DNA of 15,228 nt, taken from positions 2,383 through 17,610 of the forward strand of contig DBUL01000147.1 of NCBI GenBank assembly GCA_002307905.1. The letters run 5' to 3'. How positions within the stretch are numbered: the first letter of the stretch is position 1; each line of letters opens with the position of its first letter. Positions 1-8,800 of this stretch are shown here, one piece after another. The DNA is from Rhizobiaceae bacterium UBA1291. GTDB taxonomy: Bacteria; Pseudomonadota; Alphaproteobacteria; Rhizobiales; Rhizobiaceae. Both the position numbers and the translations under genes were made by a program. The notes beneath the pieces are model-generated. The model was given only the letters and a program-made list of their open reading frames with translations. It had not been told where the DNA came from and made no database searches.

Positions 1-434
1 TCATGTTCCCGGCCTCTGGCGGCGCGCGCATGCAGGAAGGCATCCTATCGTTGATGCAGCTGCCTCGCACCACGGTTGCTGTCGACATGCTGAAGGAGGC
101 GGGTCTTCCTTACATCGTTGTCCTGACCAATCCGACCACTGGTGGCGTGACGGCCTCCTACGCCATGCTGGGCGATCTTCACATCGCCGAACCGGGCGCC
201 GAGATTTGTTTTGCGGGCAAGCGCGTGATCGAGCAGACGATCCGCGAAAAACTGCCGGAAGGCTTCCAGACCTCTGAATACCTGCTGGAACACGGCATGA
301 TCGACATGGTTGCCAAGCGCCACGACATCCCGTCGTTGCTCGCGCAAGTGCTGAAGATCATGCTGAAGCGTCCAGTGAACGCCGATGCCACCGCGTCTGC
401 TACCAAGGCGCTTCCGGAGAAAGCCTCGGCTTGA
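1..434 (+). CDS. accD: Acetyl-CoA carboxylase carboxyltransferase subunit beta, 3' part (5' end outside the window)
   Basis: AccD pairs with AccA to form the carboxyltransferase that moves the carboxyl group from carboxybiotin on AccB to acetyl-CoA, making malonyl-CoA for fatty acid synthesis in the cytoplasm. About 143 C-terminal residues are visible, roughly half of a protein of about 300 residues; the N-terminal zinc finger lies outside. The recognisable signatures are SGGARMQEG just inside the window, the glycine-rich [16 protein letters not shown], and [20 protein letters not shown] followed by [13 protein letters not shown], all typical of the crotonase-fold carboxyltransferase. The reading frame is already open at base 1, so the ATG at position 3 is an internal methionine. 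The last 20 or so residues are an Ala/Lys-rich tail of the variable kind. The stop is at 432-434; folC follows after 47 bases on the same strand, so the two are probably cotranscribed. Confidence 0.96.
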   Translation, partial: MFPASGGARMQEGILSLMQLPRTTVAVDMLKEAGLPYIVVLTNPTTGGVTASYAMLGDLHIAEPGAEICFAGKRVIEQTIREKLPEGFQTSEYLLEHGMIDMVAKRHDIPSLLAQVLKIMLKRPVNADATASATKALPEKASA

Positions 435-481
435 AGCCGAGGCTTGGTCTGCCGACCGAGGCAAAGAGCGGAATCAAGAGC

Positions 482-1825
482 ATGGCAGAGCCCGCCTCAA
501 GCAAGGCAGAACAGCTGATCGACGAACTCATGGGATTGCATCCCAAGGGTTTCTACCTTTCCCTTACTCGCATCCGGCGGCTGCTGGAACTGCTCGGCAA
601 TCCGCAGGACAGGCTGCCGCCTGTCATCCATGTAGCCGGCACCAATGGCAAGGGGTCGGCTACTGCCTTTTGTCGGGCATTGCTCGAAGCCCAGGGCTTG
701 AGCGTGCATGTTCATACCTCGCCGCATCTGGTGCGCTGGCACGAGCGTTATCGCATTGGAGTCAAGGGCGGGCCGGGTCAGCTCGTCGACGACGAAGTAT
801 TTGCCGATGCGCTGCGCCGGGTCGCTGCCGCCAATAGTGGCCAGCAGATCACGGTGTTCGAGATACTGACGGCCGTGACCTTCCTGCTTTTCTCCGAGCA
901 GCCGGCCGATGTGGCGATCATCGAAGTCGGCCTCGGCGGCCGTTTCGACGCAACCAATGTCATAGAGAGCCCGGCCGTTTCGGTCATCATGCCGATTTCG
1001 CTCGACCATCAGCCCTATCTCGGTGATCGGGTCGAGCTGATTGCCGCAGAAAAGGCCGGCATCATGAAAAGGGGTAGGCCCGTCGTCATCGGCCAGCAGG
1101 AATATGAGTCTGCACGCGACGTCCTCGTGACGACGGCCGAGCGGCTGGGCTGCCCGTTGGCGGTCTTCGGCCAGGACTACGGGGCGCACGAGGAATTCGG
1201 CCGGCTTGTCTACCAGGATGAATTCGGCCTGATGGACCTGCCGCTGCCACGGCTCCCCGGGCGTCATCAGCACGGCAACGCTGCTGCAGCGGTCCGTGCC
1301 GTAAAGGCCGCAGGCTTCGAGGTCACCAATGCCACTGCCGAGGGGGCGATGACATCCGTTGATTGGCCCGGCCGCCTGCAGCGGTTGATCGAGGGCAGGT
1401 TGATCGCCTTTGCGCCGGCCGGAGCGGAGATCTGGGTTGACGGTGGCCACAATCCCGGCGCCGGCGAGGCGATTGCCGAAGCCATGGCCGGCTTTGAGGA
1501 GCGCCAATCGCGTCCGCTCTATCTGATCACGGGGATGATCAACACCAAGGATCCTGTCGGTTATTTCCGCGCATTCGCCGACATAGCCCAGGATGTGTTC
1601 ACCGTGCCGATCCGCGGAACCGATGCAGCGCTTGATCCGGTCGCACTGGCCCAGGCGGCTTTTGACGCCGGTCTGGTGGCGGCACCTATGGAATCGGTAG
1701 CCGAGGCCCTTCGGGAGATCTCCGAGCGGATTGATCCCGATGCGCCGCCGCCACGCATCCTGATTGGTGGCTCCCTCTATCTCGTCGGCAATGTCCTTGC
1801 CGACAACGGGACGCCCCCCAAATGA
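482..1825 (+). CDS. folC: Bifunctional folylpolyglutamate synthase / dihydrofolate synthase
   Basis: FolC ligates glutamate to dihydropteroate and adds further glutamates to folates, using ATP. It belongs to the Mur ligase superfamily. Visible signatures are the P-loop GTNGKGS (residues 53-59), HTSPHLVRWHERYRI, the central EVGLGGRFDATN, SLDHQPYLGD, the EKAGIMKRG segment that carries the usual carbamylated lysine, and DGGHNPGAGEA in the C-terminal ligase domain. From the ATG at 482 the protein is 447 residues, normal for the family. The frame could be opened earlier at a TTG at 431 overlapping the accD stop, but that adds 17 residues without family similarity, so I chose ATG 482; the ribosome binding site is weak (purine-rich GGAATCAAGAG just upstream). 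The stop TGA at 1823-1825 abuts the terminator hairpin shared with convergent trxA. Confidence 0.95.
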   Translation: MAEPASSKAEQLIDELMGLHPKGFYLSLTRIRRLLELLGNPQDRLPPVIHVAGTNGKGSATAFCRALLEAQGLSVHVHTSPHLVRWHERYRIGVKGGPGQLVDDEVFADALRRVAAANSGQQITVFEILTAVTFLLFSEQPADVAIIEVGLGGRFDATNVIESPAVSVIMPISLDHQPYLGDRVELIAAEKAGIMKRGRPVVIGQQEYESARDVLVTTAERLGCPLAVFGQDYGAHEEFGRLVYQDEFGLMDLPLPRLPGRHQHGNAAAAVRAVKAAGFEVTNATAEGAMTSVDWPGRLQRLIEGRLIAFAPAGAEIWVDGGHNPGAGEAIAEAMAGFEERQSRPLYLITGMINTKDPVGYFRAFADIAQDVFTVPIRGTDAALDPVALAQAAFDAGLVAAPMESVAEALREISERIDPDAPPPRILIGGSLYLVGNVLADNGTPPK

Positions 1826-1849
1826 AAAAAGCCGGGCTGATCCCGGCTT
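1825..1849 (-). terminator. Intrinsic terminator of trxA
   Basis: An 8-bp perfect inverted repeat, AAGCCGGG (1829-1836) and CCCGGCTT (1842-1849), encloses a 5-base loop. Read on the minus strand, the hairpin is followed by a run of six T, which is the layout of a Rho-independent terminator for trxA, whose stop lies at 1878-1880. On the plus strand the hairpin sits directly after the folC stop but is followed only by a mixed pyrimidine stretch, so it may help end folC transcription less strongly. This places it between two convergent genes. Confidence 0.85.
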
Positions 1850-1877
1850 CCTTCATATTCTTGATACTTGCAGCCGA

Positions 1878-2198
1878 TCAGGCTGCGCCGACGATCCAGC
1901 TGGACAGGGCCGTCTTCGGCGCGGCGCCGACCTTGATATCGGCCACTTCGCCGCCCTTGAATATCGCGAGCGTCGGAATCGAGCGAACGCCGAACTTGGC
2001 AGCGATTTCCGGGTTCTCGTCGATGTTGACTTTCACAACCTTCACCTTGCCGGCCATCTCGACGGAGATTTCCTCAAGGCTCGGCGCGATCATCTTGCAC
2101 GGACCACACCATTCGGCCCAGAAATCAACGACTACGGGCTCCGCCGAGTCGAGAACTTCGGCCTGAAAATTGGAATTGTCGACCTTTACCGTAGCCAT
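1878..2198 (-). CDS. trxA: Thioredoxin 1
   Basis: A small cytoplasmic dithiol-disulfide oxidoreductase that reduces target protein disulfides and is itself reduced by thioredoxin reductase. The 106-residue length is standard. The redox motif WCGPCK is at residues 30-35 (Cys31 and Cys34), preceded by the conserved VVDFWAEW strand with Asp25, and the cis-proline loop RSIPTL has Pro75. The conserved FKGGE turn follows. There is no signal peptide, so it is not a periplasmic Dsb-type protein. The start is fixed by a strong AAAGGAG ribosome binding site (2205-2211) six bases before the ATG. It lies 75 bases downstream of addA on the same strand, with a possible promoter of its own in the gap and a clear terminator after it, so it can probably be expressed separately from the addAB operon. 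Confidence 0.97.
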   Translation of the reverse strand: MATVKVDNSNFQAEVLDSAEPVVVDFWAEWCGPCKMIAPSLEEISVEMAGKVKVVKVNIDENPEIAAKFGVRSIPTLAIFKGGEVADIKVGAAPKTALSSWIVGAA

Positions 2199-2204
2199 GG
2201 GCTG

Positions 2205-2211
2205 CTCCTTT
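2205..2211 (-). promoter_or_regulatory. Ribosome binding site of trxA
   Basis: AAAGGAG on the minus strand, six bases before the trxA ATG. It is one of the best Shine-Dalgarno matches in the window, in keeping with an abundant protein, and it fixes the start codon. Confidence 0.85.
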
Positions 2212-2233
2212 GCCGGTATCGATTTATGTCTAG

Positions 2234-2262
2234 ATATGTGATGTCTCGCAGCATATTTTCAA
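2234..2262 (-). promoter_or_regulatory. Possible sigma-70 type promoter of trxA
   Basis: In the AT-rich 75-base gap between addA and trxA, the minus strand has TTGAAA (2257-2262) and, after 17 bases, ACATAT (2234-2239). The first is close to the -35 box; the second matches the alphaproteobacterial CTATAT-like -10 box at four of six positions. The local base composition is clearly more AT-rich than the surrounding coding DNA. This is a motif match only; transcription of trxA as read-through from addA is also possible because I see no terminator between them. Confidence 0.4.
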
Positions 2263-2273
2263 TAAGCGGTATC

Positions 2274-5200
2274 TCACGATGTCTTGAGCGCGGCAAGGGA
2301 CTGCGACAGCGTGTCTTCCCCTAGAGAAACGACGGAGCCTGTCTCGGTGTAGACCAGAAGACAATCGAATGTGCTGCCCGGATAGAGGGGGCGAAGTATC
2401 TCGCGGTAGATCGCGAGCTGCGCGCGATGCGACAGGGGAGCCTCGTCGGAACTGCGGGGTGGGTTTCGGTTCGTCTTGTAGTCAACCAGAACAACCCGGC
2501 CGTCGAGCACGGCCATACGGTCTATGCGTCCGGAAACTGCGCGCTCTTCCCCGTTAAGCGTGAAACTGCCCATGACCGAAACCTCTGCCTGCGCATGGGA
2601 CGTGAAGATGGACTGAAGAGCCGGGTGGTCGAGAACCGCCATGATGGTTTCGACCAGTTTAGCGCGCTCCGCAGGCGGCCAGAAACGGGCAGCCCGTGCC
2701 GCGTAGCGGCGGGCGGCCGTTTCCCGTTGGCCCGCTGCGACTTGCGGCAGCATCTGTAGCATACGGTGGATCAGGCGGCCCTTCTGCAAGGAAATGCCGT
2801 TGAATTCGCGTTCGCCAAATAGCGGCGAGGTGACCAGTGCGTCATCGGCTTCGTCGATGATGATCGCGCCGGCACCTGAAGGGCTCAGAGGACGCGGCAA
2901 GCCCGGGCTCACCGGCAGAGGGCTGAGAAGCGCATCGGGCAGGAGATCCCCGTGCTTGTCGACAACCTTTTCGGTCTCGCTTTCGAACTCCCTCGGGGCG
3001 TCGGGAAGGCGCCAGGTCAATCCTTCCCATGGTCCGTCCGGACCGGAGTATTCAACCTCGCGGCAGAAATCCGCCTTGTCGCGCAGAGCGTCGGCAATCA
3101 TCTGGTGCCAGACCTCGCCGGGCTCGCGAACACCACGATAGCCGCAGACGATCAGGCGATCGGCGGCTCGCGTCATTGCGACGTAGAGGAGGCGCCGATA
3201 CTCCTCCTCCGCCATCCGCTTGCGTCGTTCGACGTCGGCATCCACCAAGGTATTCCCGAGCGCCTTGTTCGGCACCCAGACGGGAAGCGACGGCACGCTG
3301 TCCTCGCCCTCGATCAGGCGGAACTTGGCAAGATGGCTGTGATTGAAGGGCTTGCCGCCGCCATCGACTAGAAACACGATCGGAGCCTCCAGCCCTTTCG
3401 AAGCGTGAACTGTCATGACCCGCACCTCGTCGCGGTCCTTGTCCTGTTCGCGCTTCACCTCCGGCGCCTCGGTTTCGAGAGTGGAGACGAAGGCTTGCAG
3501 GCCTGGCAGTCCGGCTGTTTCAAAGGCCAGGGCAAAACTGAGGAACTCGTCGAGAATGTCGCTCACCTCCGTGCCGAGGCGAGCAAGATAGGCGCGCCGG
3601 CCGCCATGCACGCCCAGAACGCGGGCATAGAAATCATGCACCGGCAGCGATTGCGACAGGGCGTGGAATGTGCGGAGCCGCTGTGCCGTTCCGCTCCAGC
3701 GGTTCGCTTCCCCTTCCGCCATCTGCTGCAGGTGGGCCCAGAGGTCGCAATGCGTCGGGCGATTTGCCGCCAGTTCGAAAAGTTCTTCTTCGCTGTGGTT
3801 GAACAACGGGCTCTTGATCAGCGCGGCAAGCGATAGGTCGTCAGCCGTAAGCAGAACAAAGCGGCCGAGCGCCAGCAGATCCTGCACGGCAATATGCGCG
3901 GTCAGTCTTAGCCTGTCGGCACCGGCGACCGGAATATTGTTGCGCCGCTTGAGGGCGCGGGTAAGGGCATTGACGAAGCTGTCGCGCTTGCGCACCAGGA
4001 CGAGAATGTCGCCCGGCCGGATCGGCCTTCGCTTGCCCTTGTCGATGATCGTCTCCTGGGCGATCAATTGCTCAACGACATAAGCGATGCGCCGAGCCAG
4101 CACGGCCGACGGAGCACTCTCCGGCGTTGCGTCGAAGGGGGCGGTCCAGTCTTCGCTCTTGGCTGCGGCTTCTGCCGCGATCATGTCCCACAGGTCGACC
4201 GAGCCAGGATGGCCCATCCGGCTCGACATGTGAACCACATCTTCGCCGAGGGCACTCAGGCCTCGAGCGTTCTCCGCAACGGAAAAGACCTGGTCGACCG
4301 CTGACAGCACCGCCGAAGTGGAGCGGAACGACAGGGGCAGGCGTACGGTACTGAAGGTCTGACTGCCCGCTGCCACGGCCCGGGCCGTGGCCGTGGCCTC
4401 TTCGGAAAAGCGTTCGGGTCTGGCACCCTGGAAGGAATAGATCGACTGTTTCTCGTCGCCAACGGCGAAAAAGGTGCGTGTCAGGCTGCGCGCGCTCTCA
4501 CCGGAAAAGAAGTCCTCACGCAGCGAGCGGATGACCGACCACTGAACGGGGCTGGTATCCTGGGCTTCATCGACGAGGATATGGTCGATACCCTGGTCCA
4601 GCTTGTAGTGCACCCAGGGGCCCACGTCGCTGCGCAGCAGCAGTTCGGAAGTGCGCACGATCAGGTCCTCGAAGTCGAGCTGGCTGCGCTTCTTTTTCAG
4701 CTCCTCGTAGTCGTCATCGAGACGAGCGGCAAGCGTCAGCGCCGCCATGGTGGCCTGGTACATGCGGAATGTGCGCAGTCGATCCTGAATAGCGGCGAAA
4801 TGGTCGCGCGCTTCGAGTACAGCATCGTGAAGCTGCGGCGCCGCCGTGCTCATCGCCTTGGCGATCAGCGACTTGTCCGCCTTTGGCTTTCCGGCCTTGG
4901 TGAAGAAAGCGGCCTCCACGAGGCCAAGACGCTTGCGCGGATCGGGCTCGTGCACAGCACTTTCCAGAAGCTCGGCAATCTCCTGGACCGTGGAGCCCCC
5001 CTTTTCTCGTGCGAGAAGGATATAGGACGTCAGCGTCGGCCCATCGAGCGGGGGCAGGGGCCAGCTTTTCGCGAGCAGGCTGTCCTCCGTCGCGTCTGCG
5101 TCAATATCCAGCCCCTTGCGCAGAAGCGCATCCGCGCCGCCGCGTGTCTCCGCTGTCCGGACAAAGGCGCGCACGGCATGGCGGTTGGCGACCAGATCGC

Positions 5201-5828
5201 CGAGCAGTGTTTCAAGCCCGTACTCGTCGGCAATGCTGAGGACCTGGGAAAAGGCCTCGGCCAGTACCGCGTCATCCTCAGACGAGGTGGCGGTCAGCAG
5301 CGAGCGGCGGGCTTCAGCCAGAACCGCATGGGCGGCGCGGTCATCGAGCACGGTGAAATGGCCCGCAACATTGGCCTCCAGCGGAAACTGGTGCAGCAGC
5401 GCCTCGCAAAAGGCATGGATGGTCTGGATCTTGAGGCCACCTGGCGTCTCCAAAGCCCGGGCGAAAAGCCGGCGCGCCTCGGCAAGCTTGAGGCGATCCG
5501 GCTGCCGCTGCTCGATCGTGTAAAGCCGCTTGGCCAGTTCCTCGTCCGGCAGAGTCGCCCATTCGGCAAGACGCGAGAATACGCGGTTCGACATTTCTGA
5601 AGCCGCAGCCTTGGTATAGGTCAGGCAGAGGATGGAGGAGGGGCGGGCGCCGGCGAGCAGAAGGCGGATCACCCGCTGGGTCAGAACGTGGGTCTTGCCC
5701 GATCCGGCATTGGCGGAGACCCAGGCCGAGCGCGCCGGGTCTGAGGCGACCGCCTGTTGCAGGCTCGTCCAGTCAAGCCAGATCGCCGGGTCGTTGCCGG
5801 AGGGCAGGATCGCATCATCATTCGACAT
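2274..5828 (-). CDS. addA: Double-strand break repair helicase-nuclease AddA
   Basis: AddA is the UvrD-like helicase and nuclease subunit of AddAB, the alphaproteobacterial counterpart of RecBCD. It unwinds and trims double-strand ends to give a 3' strand for RecA loading. The superfamily 1A motifs are all readable: Walker A ANAGSGKT (residues 39-46), motif Ia LCLTYTKAAASEM, Walker B DEAQD (420-424), motif III GDEKQSIYSFQGA, motif IV LSFRS, motif V VHASKGLE (His808) and motif VI VAMTRA (Arg887). The C-terminal RecB-type nuclease shows GRID (Asp1103) and DYKT (Asp1116, Lys1118), so both activities look intact. From ATG 5828 the length is 1184 residues, normal for the alpha type. A TTG one codon earlier is less likely because the GAGGAGG ribosome binding site is six bases from the ATG. 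The start lies 11 bases inside the end of addB, implying coupled translation. Confidence 0.97.
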   Translation of the reverse strand: MSNDDAILPSGNDPAIWLDWTSLQQAVASDPARSAWVSANAGSGKTHVLTQRVIRLLLAGARPSSILCLTYTKAAASEMSNRVFSRLAEWATLPDEELAKRLYTIEQRQPDRLKLAEARRLFARALETPGGLKIQTIHAFCEALLHQFPLEANVAGHFTVLDDRAAHAVLAEARRSLLTATSSEDDAVLAEAFSQVLSIADEYGLETLLGDLVANRHAVRAFVRTAETRGGADALLRKGLDIDADATEDSLLAKSWPLPPLDGPTLTSYILLAREKGGSTVQEIAELLESAVHEPDPRKRLGLVEAAFFTKAGKPKADKSLIAKAMSTAAPQLHDAVLEARDHFAAIQDRLRTFRMYQATMAALTLAARLDDDYEELKKKRSQLDFEDLIVRTSELLLRSDVGPWVHYKLDQGIDHILVDEAQDTSPVQWSVIRSLREDFFSGESARSLTRTFFAVGDEKQSIYSFQGARPERFSEEATATARAVAAGSQTFSTVRLPLSFRSTSAVLSAVDQVFSVAENARGLSALGEDVVHMSSRMGHPGSVDLWDMIAAEAAAKSEDWTAPFDATPESAPSAVLARRIAYVVEQLIAQETIIDKGKRRPIRPGDILVLVRKRDSFVNALTRALKRRNNIPVAGADRLRLTAHIAVQDLLALGRFVLLTADDLSLAALIKSPLFNHSEEELFELAANRPTHCDLWAHLQQMAEGEANRWSGTAQRLRTFHALSQSLPVHDFYARVLGVHGGRRAYLARLGTEVSDILDEFLSFALAFETAGLPGLQAFVSTLETEAPEVKREQDKDRDEVRVMTVHASKGLEAPIVFLVDGGGKPFNHSHLAKFRLIEGEDSVPSLPVWVPNKALGNTLVDADVERRKRMAEEEYRRLLYVAMTRAADRLIVCGYRGVREPGEVWHQMIADALRDKADFCREVEYSGPDGPWEGLTWRLPDAPREFESETEKVVDKHGDLLPDALLSPLPVSPGLPRPLSPSGAGAIIIDEADDALVTSPLFGEREFNGISLQKGRLIHRMLQMLPQVAAGQRETAARRYAARAARFWPPAERAKLVETIMAVLDHPALQSIFTSHAQAEVSVMGSFTLNGEERAVSGRIDRMAVLDGRVVLVDYKTNRNPPRSSDEAPLSHRAQLAIYREILRPLYPGSTFDCLLVYTETGSVVSLGEDTLSQSLAALKTS

Positions 5829-8800
5829 CAACTGCCTCCTCGCTTTCGGCGGTCGACCATTCGGCTACCCGCGCCAGATGATCGTATTCACCGCCGAAAT
5901 CATTCTGCTGCGCCGGTAAAAGGCGTGAGACGAAGCCGCGTTCGCCGCTGCGCAGCGCCTCGACGAATTTGGCCAGTTCCTCCACCGATTGCTCGGCCAG
6001 ATCGACCGCCGATTTCTTGTTGTCACCGCGGCCGGAGAGTTCGTTATTGACCAGATCGACGATCAGGCTGTGCGCGGGCTTGAGGCGGACATAGAGAAGG
6101 TTTTCCGGCGTCAACCGGCCGGCGTCGCGGAACGCCCCTGCCCGAAGCGCTGCCGCCTCCAGTGCCAGCTGCGGATCGAGCAGGCTGCGGGCCTGCGCCG
6201 GGCTGGGGCTGAGGCCCGTCTTGTAGTCGATAATGTCGGCATGTCCCGCACTCTTGAGGTCGATGCGGTCGGCGACGCCGGTGAGCATGATGCCGTTCGC
6301 AAGCTCGATCCGCCCGCGCACCTCGGTGAGCGTCCTGCTGATTTCCGGTCGGCGGTCACGTTCCCAGTCGAGAAAGGCACGGGCAATGGCGGCGAAGCGC
6401 TGGCGCCAGACGATGTCAATATGGATCGGCAGGTGTTGGGCGTCGAAGAGTTCGTCGGTGATGCGTTGCATCGCCTGAGCCGCATCGGGGCTGGTCGGGT
6501 CATGGCCTTCGCTGACGAATCGCTCGACGATCTTGTGACAAAGCGTGCCACGCTCGGCCGCGCCCGGATCCTCGTTGAAACCGTCGACCGGGTCGAGCCG
6601 GAGAATGCGTCGGGCGTAGAGTGCATAGGGGTCGCGACGGAACGGTCCGACTTCGCTGAAGGAGAATTGCGTCGGCTGCAATTCGGCCGGCGGCTTCGGG
6701 GCGGGGCGCTGTGCGGGAGCCTGGCTGTCACTGCGGTCGATCAGAGCGGCATAGTGGCGGAAAATGTCGCCGCGGGCTTTCAATCTGCGCTCGAAATCCT
6801 GACCGCCCAATGCCAGCAGCCGTTGCAGCCAACGGGAGGCAACGGTGGGAGCGGAACCCTGGCGTAGCGCACGAGAATAGACGAGATGGCGGGTGCCGCT
6901 CGCCATTTCGAAATCGTGGGCGAGCTGGCCGATCCGCCGTTCCGGCGGCTCCAGACCGATCTCCGCCTTCATCATGCGCGACAGGAACGGATTATTGGTG
7001 GTCTGGCCCGGCCAGGAACCCTCATTCATGCCACCGATCACCAGCGTATCGACGCTCTGCAGGCGCGCCTCGAGCGTGCCGAAGACGAAGACGCGGGGAT
7101 GGCGCATCGCTTTGGGCTTCACAGCCTGGCTCGCCGTCAACGCGGCGAAGATGTCGATCCATTGCGGGCCGTCGGCCTCGATCAGCCCGTCCGCCGCTAT
7201 GATCTCGCCGAGCTGGGTCGCCAGGGTTTCCCCTGCCTCGTTCGACCACAGGGCCGACAGATCGCCGCGTTCGTCGGCGCAGACTGCCTCAAGGGTGCGG
7301 CCGGTCCGCGCGGCCCAGTCGCCGAGTGGCAATTTGTCCGTCAACACCCGCCCGTCGGCAATCCGAACCAGCACCGACACCAGTGGCTCAACAGCTCGGG
7401 AAATTCGGGCCGCAAGGTCGCGTGCGGCCTCGATCGATTCCGGGGGAAGCGAGAGGCGCCATTGTGGTGCATGCCGGTCGACAAGGTGGTCGGCGAGCCG
7501 GCCTTCGAATAGGGCCGGGAGTTCGCTGAGATCGACCGCCTGAATGCCCCCCCGAAGCGAAATCGCTTCCAGGGCATCAGCTGCGACGCGATAGGTCTCA
7601 CAACTCATGCCGAAGCGGGCGAGGGGATGTTTCAGGACGGAGACGAGGGCTACCGGATCGCCCGGGCGAAGGGCTGCTTCGAGCATGAGCTGAGTCAGCA
7701 CACCCTGCTGGGTGGCGCTGAATGGCGTCCCCGCCGAGTCGTCGGCGACGATGCCGAAACGGGCGAGTTCGGCCGTGACCCTTCGGGCGAGGGCACGGTC
7801 GGGGGTGATCAGTGCCACCCGGCTTTCGCCGCCGTTGGAACCCGGCTTTTCAAGCCCAAGACGAAGGGCGATCGCGATCGAGGTGGCCTCCTCCCGCTCA
7901 TTGGCGGCCTCGATCAGTAAAACCTCGGCAAAGGCCGAGTGGATCCGGGCATCGCCGAAGGCGGATCGCCAGGCCTGCCAGCCGTCGGTCGCGCCGGCCG
8001 GCGCCATGGCCCGCGACAAGATTTCGGCCCGATCCGCCAGGGCGGCGTCCACGGTGCCGAGTGACCCGACTTCGGATCGGTCGACATTCAGCCGCATGAG
8101 GAGCCGGAACAGCCCGTATTGCGGATGCCCGCGGCTCGCCGGCTCCGCCGGTCGCCCGGCTCCTGGCTCGAGCCCGACCTTCAGCCAGTCCTCGGGCGGC
8201 ATCGTGCCATCAAGACCGGGGAGCACGATCACGCCTTCGCCCCGCGAGGCTATGGCGGCGATGAGGTCGGCCGCAGCGGGGATCGAACCTGTCGATCCGG
8301 CCACGATCACCGGATGCCCGTCCTCAAGCCGGGAGAGGCGCTGTGCCTCTGCCTTCAACACGGCGTCGCGATGGCGGGCGGGCGAGGACCGCATCAATTC
8401 TTCGAGCCGTGCCGGCCAGAAGGCTGTGGCGATCTTCAGGAACTCGACGGTCAGCTGCCACCACGAGGCGAAGTCGCGGACATCGAGCTTGGTGAGATCG
8501 GCCCAGTCGCAGCCCTCCGTCTCGATTGCATCGATCAGTTCGGCGAGCGCACGTGCCAGCCAGACGGCGTCAGCCGGGCTTGCCGGAGCGACCAGCGGCG
8601 TGTCGGCATGAATGCTACGGACGATGGCCGGCAGCTGGTTGCGCCAGGCCAGGATGAGGCGGGCAAGCTCCAGCAGCATCACGGTGCCGCTGATTGGGGG
8701 AGCGAGGTCGAGCAGTGCCGGTGCGTCGGCGTCGAGGAAACCGGCATCGTCGTCGGTCTCGCCGAGCGGGCGGATATTCGGCAGAATGGCCGAGCGGCCT

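Noticed and set aside
431..481. Earlier folC start at TTG 431 overlapping the accD stop
   Set aside because: The added 17 residues have no family similarity, and ATG 482 gives the normal N-terminus before LMGLHPKGF.
497..1507. Minus-strand open frame of 336 codons opposite folC
   Set aside because: folC on the other strand is firmly identified; the antisense translation shows no family signature.
4581..5600. Plus-strand open frame of 339 codons opposite addA
   Set aside because: It lies wholly inside addA, whose helicase motifs are clear, has no recognisable domain or ribosome binding site, and long antisense frames are expected in high-GC DNA.
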